Shown here: piece by piece, positions 46,923-55,783 of the stretch | How positions within the stretch are numbered: position 1 is the first letter of the stretch | Layout of the letters: the number at the start of each line of letters is the position of its first letter | Assembly (NCBI GenBank): GCA_947460595.1 | Contig: CANHGS010000001.1 | Coordinates: 1-64,000 of the forward strand | Direction of reading: 5' to 3' | Origin: Bacteroidota bacterium | Lineage (GTDB): Bacteria; Bacteroidota; Bacteroidia; Chitinophagales; Chitinophagaceae | Length of the DNA stretch: 64,000 nucleotides | Position numbers and translations under genes: made by a program | The notes under the pieces: generated by a model | What the model saw: only the letters and a program-made list of their open reading frames with translations | What the model was told of the DNA's origin: nothing | Database searches by the model: none

Positions 46923-48248
46923 ATGAAAATCCTGTCTGCTATTGGTATTGCGGCATCAAGCCTATTGCTATTTTCCTGCAAAACAACAAAACAGTCACAG
47001 CTAACCAATACTGTGAAAACCATGATCAGCATGGATAGTTTATTGCAAACAACTGACCTTGCAGGAGCCCATGTAGGAATTGCTGTTTATGATCCAACTG
47101 CCAAAACCTATCTCTATCAACACCAATCTGATAAATATTTTATTCCTGCTAGCAATACCAAGATTGTTAGTTGCTATGTGGCCATGAAATACCTGGGCGA
47201 TAGTTTGGTGGGACTGCGCTATGTTGACAAGGGTAATGGAACAGTAGAAATTGAACCCAGTGGAGATCCTAGCTTTCTGCATCCAGATTTCCCCAATCAA
47301 CCCGTTTACGAATTTCTGAAAAAGCAAAAGACTATTCTGCTTACGCACCAGAATTGGAAGGCCAAGGGTTGGGGTATGGGTTGGTCCTGGGACGATTATG
47401 AATCTGACTATATGGCCCAGCGCAGCATGATGCCTATTTATGGCAATTTGGTGCAATTTAAAAAGTCAACTAGTCCAATAGCATCGCCTGCTTTTTTTCA
47501 GCAACTATTAAAAGTTGATCCAACAATCAAAGGTGCTAACTATACCATCAGAAGAGCAATTGGGGCCAATCAATTTTCTGCCATTCCCGCAAAAACTGCT
47601 TTTACTGGAGAGGATATTCCTTTTTATACAGATGACAAAGAGATCTTGCCCCAGTTGCTGCGCGATACTTTAAAAACAACAGTCACAGCAGTAGATTTTA
47701 AAGTAGAAAGGTGGCCAGATGTTGTGAAGATTCATTCTCAACCCATTGACTCTTTGTTAAAGATCATGATGCATCGCTCAGATAATTTTTTTGCTGAGCA
47801 ATGTTTGTTAATGGCTGGTAATGAACTACTGGGAGAAATGAATACGGCCAAATTAATTGATAGCATTTTAAAGACCAGTTTAAAAGACTTACCACAGAAA
47901 CCAAAATGGGTAGACGGTTCAGGGCTGAGTAGGTATAATCTCTTTACCCCTGCAGATTTTATTACGGTCTTAGACAAACTGCGTAATGAATTTGCTTGGA
48001 ACAGAATTGCCAATATTTTTGCTTCTGGTGGTAATGGCACACTAGGTAGTTATTTTAAAAACAGTCCAGGAAAAATCTATGCAAAAACAGGTACACTCAG
48101 CAATAATGTGGCATTGAGTGGGTACTTGATTACTTCAAAAGGAAAGACCTTACTATTTTCTGTATTGGTCAGCAATCATACTGGCAATGTGGCTAATATT
48201 CGCAGAAGTGTAGAACAGTTTTTAAATAATGTAATGGCCAACCAATAA
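46923..48248 (+). CDS. dacB: D-alanyl-D-alanine carboxypeptidase/endopeptidase (PBP4, S13 family)
   Basis: This 441-residue periplasmic penicillin-binding protein is predicted to be lipidated at Cys19 (LLLFSCK). The active-site motifs are complete: SNTK (Ser77, Lys80), SDN (in MHRSDNFFAEQ) and KTG (in YAKTGTLSNN). It trims or cleaves peptidoglycan stem peptides. I chose ATG 46923 at the lipoprotein signal. It ends base-to-base against the convergent mutL stop, with no room for a separate terminator. Confidence 0.92.
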   Translation: MKILSAIGIAASSLLLFSCKTTKQSQLTNTVKTMISMDSLLQTTDLAGAHVGIAVYDPTAKTYLYQHQSDKYFIPASNTKIVSCYVAMKYLGDSLVGLRYVDKGNGTVEIEPSGDPSFLHPDFPNQPVYEFLKKQKTILLTHQNWKAKGWGMGWSWDDYESDYMAQRSMMPIYGNLVQFKKSTSPIASPAFFQQLLKVDPTIKGANYTIRRAIGANQFSAIPAKTAFTGEDIPFYTDDKEILPQLLRDTLKTTVTAVDFKVERWPDVVKIHSQPIDSLLKIMMHRSDNFFAEQCLLMAGNELLGEMNTAKLIDSILKTSLKDLPQKPKWVDGSGLSRYNLFTPADFITVLDKLRNEFAWNRIANIFASGGNGTLGSYFKNSPGKIYAKTGTLSNNVALSGYLITSKGKTLLFSVLVSNHTGNVANIRRSVEQFLNNVMANQ

Positions 48249-50108
48249 CTATCTCCCAAACATACTGTCTAAATAATCTTCTTTGAATTCTAAATAAGTG
48301 GGACTGCCTGTTGGCGTTACATTAGGGCTACTGCAACCAAACAAGTCTTCAATAAGTGCCATCATTTCTTTTTGAGACAGGGATCGGCCCGCTTTAATGG
48401 CTTGTTGTCTAGACATGCACCGCACTAATTTTTCGCGCTTGCTAAATTTTACGTCTGCACTAAAATGTTTGAACTGTTCAATCAATAATTCAATGGCATT
48501 TTTTTCATTGCCTGGAAGAATATCTGCGGGAATTCCTTGAATCACTATTTGATGTTCATCATTGATTTCTAATTGGTATCCAATGGCCAATAAGTCTGGC
48601 ATCAGGTCTTGTAATAATGCAGCGTCTGCAAGTGCCAGTTCTAATACCACAGGAAACAAACTTTGTTGTGTGGCCATTTTTTGGCCATGTGCCGCTAAGC
48701 TATAGCGTTCATACAAGACGCGTTCGTGTGCCAATTGTTGGTGTACTAATAAGAAGCCACTATTGGTAGAAGCAATAATATAGGTATTGTGTAATTGCAA
48801 TAGCACTGAGTCAGGAATCACTTCAATTGACCTGGTCTTTGGCGTATGCAATAATTGTTGAACAGGGTCTTGGGTATTGCCTTCACTTGATTTTGGTTGA
48901 TCATCACCAGCACTATAAAAACTCTTCCAGTGTTTTAATTCTGTTCCAGCTTGGTGAGAAGATTCAATAAAATGCGCCTGATTTTTTTGCGAAAAAGACT
49001 TGAACAAATTAGAACCCGCAACAGCGTCTTTTTTGTCTGTTGTAAAGGGTTTAGAAACGGCGTCTAAATTTTGAATACCTGCATTCAGCGTAAAATCTAA
49101 AGAAGGGGCAATGCTAAATTGTGCCAGTGCATGTTTTACCGCAGCTTGAACAAATGCGTAGATAATTTTCTCGTCTTCAAATTTAATTTCCTGTTTGGTG
49201 GGATGCACATTAATATCCACTTGTGAAGGGTCCAAATCTATATAGAGTACATAACTTGGAAAACTGTCTTTGGCAATCATGCCTTCAAAAGCCGTATTCA
49301 CCGCGTGGTTCAAATAAGCACTCTTGATAAAACGATTGTTCACAAAAAAGTATTGGTCACCCCTGGTCTTGCGCGCCGTATCGGGCTTGCCCACAAAACC
49401 ATAGATATTCATATAATCTGTTTCTTCATTAACGCTCACCAATTTAGCGTTATAAGAAGCACCCAGAATTTGAACAATGCGTTGTTTCAGCGAACCTGCT
49501 TCTAAATGAAATACTTCTTGCCCATTACTAGTAAGAGAAAAGAAAATATCGGGGAAGGCCATGGCCACCCTTATAAATTCATCCATGATATGCCGCATTT
49601 CTGCAGCATTGCTTTTTAGAAAATTTCTTCTAGCGGGTACATTGAAGAAGAGGTTCTTCATGCTAATGCTGGTACCTGTTTGAAAAGAACAACTTTCTTG
49701 TTTTACAACCCGGCTGTTTTCTATCTCAACAAAACTAGCCAGCTCGTCTTCCTCCCTCTTGGTTTTGAGTTCTACCTGTGCCACCGCCGCAATAGATGCC
49801 AGGGCCTCACCTCGGAATCCCATGGTTTTAATCCGGAATAAGTCATCTATGTTTTGGATCTTAGAAGTAGCATGTCTTTCAAAAGCCATTTTGGCATCAG
49901 CCGCGCTCATGCCCTTGCCGTTATCAATTACTTGCACCAAGGCCTTGCCCGCATCACTCACCAGGAGTTTGATTTGGGTAGCTCCGGCGTCTACTGCATT
50001 TTCCAATAATTCCTTTACCGCACTGGCCGGGCGCTGAATCACTTCACCAGCGGCTATCTGGTTGGCTATATTGTCAGGTAATAAATGGATGATATCCCCC
50101 ACGCACAC
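48249..50108 (-). CDS. mutL: DNA mismatch repair protein MutL
   Basis: This 619-residue protein has the GHKL ATPase motifs: IAAGEVIQRPASAVKELLENAVDAGA, DNGKGM, ATSKI and GFRGEALASI, in the first 110 residues. The dimerisation domain at the C-terminus carries CSRQQAIKAGRSLSQKEM-like segments. The usual endonuclease motif DQHAxxE reads HQQLAHERVLYER (about residues 455-470), a partial variant. The start is GTG (50108, or GTG at 50102); no ATG fits the conserved DIIHLLPDNIANQIAAGEV start. It is divergent from the M3 peptidase gene. Confidence 0.95.
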   Translation of the reverse strand: MCVGDIIHLLPDNIANQIAAGEVIQRPASAVKELLENAVDAGATQIKLLVSDAGKALVQVIDNGKGMSAADAKMAFERHATSKIQNIDDLFRIKTMGFRGEALASIAAVAQVELKTKREEDELASFVEIENSRVVKQESCSFQTGTSISMKNLFFNVPARRNFLKSNAAEMRHIMDEFIRVAMAFPDIFFSLTSNGQEVFHLEAGSLKQRIVQILGASYNAKLVSVNEETDYMNIYGFVGKPDTARKTRGDQYFFVNNRFIKSAYLNHAVNTAFEGMIAKDSFPSYVLYIDLDPSQVDINVHPTKQEIKFEDEKIIYAFVQAAVKHALAQFSIAPSLDFTLNAGIQNLDAVSKPFTTDKKDAVAGSNLFKSFSQKNQAHFIESSHQAGTELKHWKSFYSAGDDQPKSSEGNTQDPVQQLLHTPKTRSIEVIPDSVLLQLHNTYIIASTNSGFLLVHQQLAHERVLYERYSLAAHGQKMATQQSLFPVVLELALADAALLQDLMPDLLAIGYQLEINDEHQIVIQGIPADILPGNEKNAIELLIEQFKHFSADVKFSKREKLVRCMSRQQAIKAGRSLSQKEMMALIEDLFGCSSPNVTPTGSPTYLEFKEDYLDSMFGR

Positions 50109-50169
50109 TAATTTTTATAAAGTTTGTAAAAATAGCATTCTTGCGCCATCTGCACGGCCTTGTTGCACT

Positions 50170-50177
50170 AAATTTGC
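50170..50177 (+). promoter_or_regulatory. -7 element of the M3 peptidase gene
   Basis: TAAATTTG is a perfect TAnnTTTG box 16 bp before ATG 50194. The -33 box is unclear. Confidence 0.45.
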
Positions 50178-50193
50178 CCTTTAAATAAATGAT

Positions 50194-51912
50194 ATGGTAT
50201 TAAGTGCAGATATTCAGAAGTTGGAACGCAGTTTTGTTTCGGCAGATTTTAAAGTAACTACCTGGGAATTGCTAGCGCCTTTTTTCAAAAACCTAGCTGA
50301 TCGTTCCCTGAATTCAAGAGAAGACCTAGAACAGTGGATGAAAGACATGAGTGAGGTAGAAGCGGTAGTAAGTGAAGACGCTTGCTGGAGACAGATTAAA
50401 ATGACCTGCGATACCACCGATACGGCATTGGAAGAAGCATTTACCTATTTCTGCATGGAGATCCAGCCCAAATTACAGCCCTATGCAGACCAACTAAACA
50501 AGAAACTGGTTAATTCTCCTTTTACCCAGGAATTGGATCAGGACAAGTATTTTACTTATCTGCGTTCCGTGAAAAAAAGTATTGACCTGTTTCGTGAAGC
50601 CAATATTCCCCTGCAAGCAGAATTGAGTGTATTGCAACAACAGTATGGCGCCATTGCTGGAAAAATGACCATTGAAGTGGGTGGACAGGAATATACTTTG
50701 CAACAAGCAGGTAAGTTTTTGGAAAGTCATGATAGGGCTTTAAGAGAAGAAGTGTATCGAAAAATTCAAGCACGACGTTTGCAGGACAAGGATGCCATGA
50801 ATGAGCTCTATAGCAACTTGATTGGCAAAAGAGATCAAGTAGCCAAGAATGCAGGATTTGCCAATTATAGAGACTATAAATTTGTAGAGCTTGGCCGCTT
50901 TGATTATAGCAAGGAAGACTGTTATCAGTTTCACGAAGCAGTGAAATTGCACGTATTGCCCTTGATTGAAAAAATTTATGCGCGCAAAAAAGCCAAACTG
51001 CAATTAGACAAATTATATCCATGGGATACTGAAGCAGAACCAACTGGCGTTCAACCTTTAAAACCATTTACAGATGGAAAGGATTTGTATGAAAAATCGG
51101 TGCAATGTTTTGAAACCATGAATCCCTTTTTTGCCAACTGTTTGCGCAAGATAGATCAACTCAATCATTTTGATTTAGAAAGTAGAAAGGGCAAGGCCCC
51201 CGGGGGGTATAATTGCCCACTCACAGAATCTGGTGCACCCTTTATATTTATGAATGCCGCAGGACAAATGAGCGATGTAACTACCATGGTTCACGAGGGT
51301 GGACACGCCATTCATTCCTTTCTGTCACATAACCTAGAACTCAGTGCCTTCAAGGAATATCCTATGGAGATTGCAGAAGTAGCTAGTATGGCCATGGAAT
51401 TATTTAGCATGAATCATTGGGAAGCATTTTTTGACAATGCGGAAGACCTGAAACGCGCCAAAGAACACCAATTAGAAAGAACCATTACCATCTTCCCTTG
51501 GATTGCTATCATTGATAAATTCCAACACTGGGTCTATGAACACCCACAACATAGCGTAGAAGAAAGGACAAGTACTTGGATGGCTATTTTGCAAGAATTT
51601 TCTACCAAGAGTATTGACTACACAGGATTGGAATCTTTCAGAGAAATTGCTTGGCAGCGCCAACTGCATTTGTTTGAAGTGCCGTTCTATTATATTGAAT
51701 ACGGCATTGCGCAATTAGGTGCTATTGGTCTTTGGATGCAGTACCAAGCAAATCCACAACAAGCTTTGGAAAATTATATTCAGGCTTTGAGTTTGGGAGG
51801 CACAAAAACGCTTCCAGACTTATATGCAGCTGCGGGTTTGAAATTTGATTTATCGCCTAACCATATTAAAACATTGATGGAGTTTACAGCTGCGGAAATG
51901 GACAAAATTTAG
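50194..51912 (+). CDS. M3-family oligoendopeptidase (PepF-like)
   Basis: This 572-residue zinc metallopeptidase has the HExxH variant motif VHEGGHAIHSF with His367, Glu368 and His371. The downstream glutamate ligand lies in EYPMEIAEVASMAMELFSM. The N-terminal helical region (about 1-190) is the oligoendopeptidase_N domain, and no signal peptide is present, so it is cytoplasmic. It degrades short peptides. The length fits the Bacteroidetes M3 group. It is followed by a purine-rich tandem repeat tract. Confidence 0.92.
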   Translation: MVLSADIQKLERSFVSADFKVTTWELLAPFFKNLADRSLNSREDLEQWMKDMSEVEAVVSEDACWRQIKMTCDTTDTALEEAFTYFCMEIQPKLQPYADQLNKKLVNSPFTQELDQDKYFTYLRSVKKSIDLFREANIPLQAELSVLQQQYGAIAGKMTIEVGGQEYTLQQAGKFLESHDRALREEVYRKIQARRLQDKDAMNELYSNLIGKRDQVAKNAGFANYRDYKFVELGRFDYSKEDCYQFHEAVKLHVLPLIEKIYARKKAKLQLDKLYPWDTEAEPTGVQPLKPFTDGKDLYEKSVQCFETMNPFFANCLRKIDQLNHFDLESRKGKAPGGYNCPLTESGAPFIFMNAAGQMSDVTTMVHEGGHAIHSFLSHNLELSAFKEYPMEIAEVASMAMELFSMNHWEAFFDNAEDLKRAKEHQLERTITIFPWIAIIDKFQHWVYEHPQHSVEERTSTWMAILQEFSTKSIDYTGLESFREIAWQRQLHLFEVPFYYIEYGIAQLGAIGLWMQYQANPQQALENYIQALSLGGTKTLPDLYAAAGLKFDLSPNHIKTLMEFTAAEMDKI

Positions 51913-52025
51913 GAAAGTGAAGAGAGGAAAAGAAAGTGAAGAGATAAGAGTGAAGAGTGAAGAGTGAAGAGTGAAGAGAGGAGGAAGAAAAAGTGAAGAG
52001 ATAAAAGGTAAGAGTGAAGAATGGG
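51913..52025 (+). repeat. Purine-rich heptamer repeat tract
   Basis: The tract has almost no C and consists of A/G with isolated T. The 7-bp unit GTGAAGA is tandemly repeated about four times (51950-51980) and recurs as degenerate copies before and after. It lies just downstream of the M3 peptidase stop. The remainder to 52128 holds nothing I recognise. Confidence 0.8.
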
Positions 52026-52128
52026 AGGAACTTTTCATTTAATCACTCGGACGCTTAATTCAAACCCTACAACTTTTCATTGAAACAGATGCATAACTCG
52101 TTTAAAATTTGAAATCATAACTGAAATT

Positions 52129-52163
52129 AAAATGCCGCTCGAGAAATCTGAGCGGCATTTTTT
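52129..52163. terminator. Strong hairpin terminator before ricT-like stop
   Basis: A 12-bp perfect stem AAAATGCCGCTC/GAGCGGCATTTT (52129-52140/52150-52161) has a 9-nt loop. T run on the + strand, TTTTAATTT on the minus strand. It can serve both convergent genes. Confidence 0.85.
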
Positions 52164-52168
52164 ATGTT

Positions 52169-53671
52169 TTATCCTTCCGTTGGCGGTGGGGCCGGTGGAG
52201 GATTTTGTGGTCCTTGTTGTTGTGGAGGGCGAGGTCCCTGTTGTCTTTGTTGCTGTGGTCCGCGGTTTTGCTGCGGTCCACGAGGTCCTTGTCCTTGCTG
52301 CGGTCCTCTATTTTCTCTATTTTGTTGTGGTCCACGAGGTCCTTGATTGCCTTGCCCTTGCCCAGGTCCACGATTTTCCTGTGGCGGTCTTTGCCCCTGT
52401 TGTTGCTGTGGCCCGCGAGGTCCACCTTGCTGAGGTCCTCTATTTTGTTGTGGTCCACGAGGTCCTTGCCCCTGTTGATGTTGGGGACGGTTTTGGTCTC
52501 TATTGCCATCGCGCGGCCCGCGCTGATCCCTGCTGTCTGGTCTGCGGTCATTGCTACGGTCCTGATCTCTTCTGCGGCGGTCATTTCTTTCCAAGGTCTT
52601 TAGACTAATCTGACCTACCACGTCTACAAATGAGGGTTCTACTTCTTTGGGTTTTCCTGAAACTACTTCTACCGCTTGCAATTCGTCAACCCTAGTTCCA
52701 GCTTGGTTTAGGCGTTTGATTTCTTTAACGCGCTGTATGGTGAGTGGATAGTGCTTGCTATTATTTGGCAGGATATACCACATCAAGTTTTTGAAAATAT
52801 CTTTCTTGATTAATTGAGCAGTTCCCATAACGGTATCTAACTGGTCTGCATAATCAGGGAACTGTTGCAGGGCGTCTAGATAAGTATCCAACTCAAAGTT
52901 TAAACAGCATTTTAATCGGCCACATTGACCGCTTAATTTGGTCTGGTTAATAGAGAGGTTCTGATACCTGGCAGCAGTAGTATTGACACTTTTAAAGTCA
53001 TTGAGCCAAGTACTACAGCAAAGTTCTCTTCCACAGCTTCCAATCCCCCCCACTTTAGCGGCTTCCTGACGGATGCCTATCTGGCGCATTTCTACTTTTA
53101 GTTTAAAATCACCCGCAAAAATTTTGATTAATTCCCTAAAATCTACGCGGTCATCTGCGGTGTAAAAAAAAGTTCCTTTTTTACCATCTGCCTGCACTTC
53201 AATCTCACTTAATTTCATTTGCAGGTTCAAAGTGCGGGCAACGGCGCGGCAACGCGATAGCATTTCTTGCTCACGGCTTTTGCTAATCTTGAAGGTTTCA
53301 ATATCCCTATCGGAGCTTTTGCGCAGAATCTTTTTCATTTCTGGGCTAAACTCCTCTACGGATTTTTTCTTCATCTGCATACGCACCAATTCTCCCGTAA
53401 GGCTAACTTCACCTACGTCAAAACCACCCACGCCTTCAACAGTTACGTAGTCGCCTTTTTCAAAATATTGAAGTGTATTGTTTCTGAAGTAGTCTTTACG
53501 GCTTCCGTTTTTGAAACTTACTTCCACTACCTTGCAAGAGCTTTCGGGGTCGCTAAAAGGAAGATTCAACAACCAATCATGTACATTTAAACGGTTACAA
53601 CCGCCTGTACTACATCCTCCATTGCTCTTACACCCGTTTGGTGTGCCTGTTCCACATGATCCACATCCCAT
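52169..53671 (-). CDS. RicT/PSP1-domain protein with long Q/G/P/R-rich tail
   Basis: This 500-residue protein has a Cys-rich N-terminus (MGCGSCGTG, GCKSNGGCSTGGCNR). The PSP1 domain spans residues about 45-270, with the family cysteines in GGIGSCGRELCCSTW and GQCGRLKCCLNFE. In Bacillus, RicT joins RicA and RicF in an Fe-S complex affecting RNA processing; the role in Bacteroidetes is unclear. From about residue 357 the protein is an intrinsically disordered basic tail made of GPRGPQQ/NRGPQQ-type repeats, probably nucleic-acid-binding or condensate-forming. It is 214 bp downstream of holB on the same strand. Confidence 0.88.
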   Translation of the reverse strand: MGCGSCGTGTPNGCKSNGGCSTGGCNRLNVHDWLLNLPFSDPESSCKVVEVSFKNGSRKDYFRNNTLQYFEKGDYVTVEGVGGFDVGEVSLTGELVRMQMKKKSVEEFSPEMKKILRKSSDRDIETFKISKSREQEMLSRCRAVARTLNLQMKLSEIEVQADGKKGTFFYTADDRVDFRELIKIFAGDFKLKVEMRQIGIRQEAAKVGGIGSCGRELCCSTWLNDFKSVNTTAARYQNLSINQTKLSGQCGRLKCCLNFELDTYLDALQQFPDYADQLDTVMGTAQLIKKDIFKNLMWYILPNNSKHYPLTIQRVKEIKRLNQAGTRVDELQAVEVVSGKPKEVEPSFVDVVGQISLKTLERNDRRRRDQDRSNDRRPDSRDQRGPRDGNRDQNRPQHQQGQGPRGPQQNRGPQQGGPRGPQQQQGQRPPQENRGPGQGQGNQGPRGPQQNRENRGPQQGQGPRGPQQNRGPQQQRQQGPRPPQQQGPQNPPPAPPPTEG

Positions 53672-53885
53672 ATAATGAGTAATAATAGGTTAAAAAATTA
53701 GTGGAAAAGTTGGCTGGGAACTGTTGGAATACATTGGTTCAATAACGCATTTTTCAACACGTTGTATTGGAATATGAAGAGATGAACCTGAATCCTTTGG
53801 TTTTTCAAACCCGCCTAACTTCTTGCTGAAAATTTTTCAGCCCCACTTACACACAGACTTGGGCAGTTATGCAACTGTCAAATCC

Positions 53886-55085
53886 TTAACTTTCCAAAAT
53901 TAGGGTTTTGTTCTGAATGATGTGATAGAGTTTAATGGTCAAGGCTTGGAAGAGCATTTTGGCGTGTGCATTTCTTTCTACATAGTAACTGGCCTTGTCC
54001 AATTCCTCAATTAGTGCCTGTTGTTGACTTACCGATGCTATTTTATTGAGCCTAATGGCAAAATCCTTCTCTTTTTCGGGTAATTGCGCAAAATCCGGCC
54101 CCAAAATCTTGATTCTAATGCTTTGGGCCAGCAAATGGTTAAAATACCGCAGGAACTGTTTTTGCTTTTCCCTTCCCAGTTTGGCCACTTCTTCCACAAA
54201 TTTGGCTTGGGCAACGGGTCCACCCTTGAGCGTGGCGTTCAGCCATTCCCTGAGTAGGCTCTGCCAGTCTTCGTCTGCGTGTTGGAGCAATTGTAAGGCT
54301 TCTCTATAATTGCCTCCGGCGATGGCCGCTATTTGGGCAGCTGTTTCAGCGGGGGCTTTGGCCCTTTCCATAAGGGCCGTTTCTATATCCTTATCTTCCA
54401 AAAGGGGGATTTTCACTAGTTGGCACCTACTTAATATGGTAGGGAGAATCTGCTCTTCATTCTCTGCCACCAAAATGAAAAGGGTATTAGCAGGGGGCTC
54501 TTCTATTAGTTTTAAGAGTTTGTTTCCTTCTTTTCTTAAGTATTCTGGCATCCAAAGCACCAAGACCTTGAACCTGCTCTCAAAGCTTTTCAGGCTTAGT
54601 TTATGGATAATGGCATTGCATTCCTCGGCTGTGATATTCCCTTGTTTGTTTTCTGCCCCAATAAACTGCAGCCAGTCATAGACATTCCCGTAAGGATATT
54701 GCTGAATAAATTCCCTCCACTCCGTAATAAAATCGGCACTAACAGGCTTCTCGCCAGATTTTTTGGTAATTACGGGATAGCTAAAGTGCAGGTCTGGGTG
54801 CAATAACTGAGCGGCCCTTGTATAAGCTGGTTGTTGGTCAATCTGGTCTGGGTGAATATAGGATGGGGTAGGTTCTAAAGCAGTTTGACCACCAAATAAA
54901 TCTTCCACCACTGGAGAAGGGGCAGGAATGCTAACTACATATTGGGCAAAAGCTAAGGCTAGGGCCAACGCACCGGAACCTTCCTTACCCAAGAAGAGTA
55001 GGGCATGGCTCAAACGGTTTTGCGCTACCATTTCTGCCAAATGTTGTTTTAAATCCTGCTGACCAATAATTTCCTTGAATAACAT
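53886..55085 (-). CDS. holB: DNA polymerase III delta' subunit (clamp loader)
   Basis: This 399-residue AAA+-like clamp-loader subunit starts MLFKEIIGQQDLKQHLAEMVAQNRLSHALLFLGKEGSG, with SHALLFLGKEGSG the degenerate P-loop. FKVLVLWMPEYLRKEGNKLLKLIEEPPANTLFILV and LPTILSRCQLVKIP are the delta'-type sensor 1/SRC segments. An insertion between these blocks (VEDLFGGQTALEPTPSYIHP and beyond) is common in Bacteroidetes. I chose ATG 55085 because the family start is MLFKEIIGQ; the frame upstream to 55151 crosses the neighbouring terminator. Confidence 0.93.
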   Translation of the reverse strand: MLFKEIIGQQDLKQHLAEMVAQNRLSHALLFLGKEGSGALALALAFAQYVVSIPAPSPVVEDLFGGQTALEPTPSYIHPDQIDQQPAYTRAAQLLHPDLHFSYPVITKKSGEKPVSADFITEWREFIQQYPYGNVYDWLQFIGAENKQGNITAEECNAIIHKLSLKSFESRFKVLVLWMPEYLRKEGNKLLKLIEEPPANTLFILVAENEEQILPTILSRCQLVKIPLLEDKDIETALMERAKAPAETAAQIAAIAGGNYREALQLLQHADEDWQSLLREWLNATLKGGPVAQAKFVEEVAKLGREKQKQFLRYFNHLLAQSIRIKILGPDFAQLPEKEKDFAIRLNKIASVSQQQALIEELDKASYYVERNAHAKMLFQALTIKLYHIIQNKTLILES

Positions 55086-55125
55086 GCGCGCTGATTGGCT
55101 TGAAAGGTACTGAATAGCCACAAAA

Positions 55126-55160
55126 TAAAAGAAGCTGCCCTTAAGGAGCAACTTCTTTTA
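55126..55160 (-). terminator. Terminator downstream of the glutathione peroxidase gene
   Basis: Arms TAAAAGAAG...CTTCTTTTA pair over 15-16 positions with two mismatches. On the minus strand the stem is followed by TTTTATTTT. It lies 20 bp after the gpx stop. Confidence 0.7.
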
Positions 55161-55180
55161 TACAGTACTATATAACTAGA

Positions 55181-55717
55181 CTATTTCAGGTATTTGGTAA
55201 TTTCTTCGCTGTCAGGGGTTACTTTACTTGGGAAATAGGCAATCATCTTGCCATTCTCATCCAATAAGAATTTATTAAAGTTCCAAGAAATGGAAGCATC
55301 TAAAACGCCATTTTCTGTTTTGGTAGTCAACCATTTATAAATAGGCGCCATATCCTCCCCTTTTACACTGATCTTACTAGCCAAAGGGAATTTTACACCA
55401 AAACGGGCTTTGCAGAATTCTTGAATTTCCCCGTCTGATCCAGGTTCTTGTCCGCCAAAATTATTAGCAGGGAAACCTACAATCACCAATTTGTCTTTGT
55501 ATTGCTCATAGACTTTTTCTAGTGCTTCGTACTGAGGCGTATAACCACATTTGGACGCGGTATTGACCACCAAGATTTTTTTGCCCTTGAATTTAGAGAA
55601 GTCAATGGTGCCCCCCTCAATGGACTTTACTTTAAAACTATGAATGCTTCCGCCATCACCTGGCATTGTGAATGCGCTTAAAATGCTAACAATAGCAATG
55701 GTTAATAGATATTTCAT
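55181..55717 (-). CDS. Glutathione peroxidase-family thiol peroxidase (exported)
   Basis: This 178-residue peroxidase has a signal peptide (MKYLLTIAIVSILSAFT), suggesting a periplasmic location. The catalytic residues are Cys57 (NTASKCGYTPQY), Gln90 (NNFGGQEPG) and Trp145-Asn146 (ISWNFNKFLLD). A second Cys in IQEFCKARFGV is the likely resolving cysteine, so it is thioredoxin-linked, not glutathione-linked. It reduces hydrogen or lipid peroxides. ATG 55717 is preferred to the TTG extension at 55735. It has its own terminator downstream. Confidence 0.93.
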   Translation of the reverse strand: MKYLLTIAIVSILSAFTMPGDGGSIHSFKVKSIEGGTIDFSKFKGKKILVVNTASKCGYTPQYEALEKVYEQYKDKLVIVGFPANNFGGQEPGSDGEIQEFCKARFGVKFPLASKISVKGEDMAPIYKWLTTKTENGVLDASISWNFNKFLLDENGKMIAYFPSKVTPDSEEITKYLK

Positions 55718-55783
55718 GTGCGTGATTTTATACAAGAAACAACTTTTTGCTGTAAAAGTTGCACTTTTTAGATAAATAGGTCA

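Noticed and set aside
52132..52608. Long frames on either strand opposite or within the RicT tail (valine- or leucine-rich plus-strand proteins, lysine/aspartate-rich minus-strand protein)
   Set aside because: They are by-products of the repetitive Q/G/P/R-encoding DNA, with no start context or family similarity.
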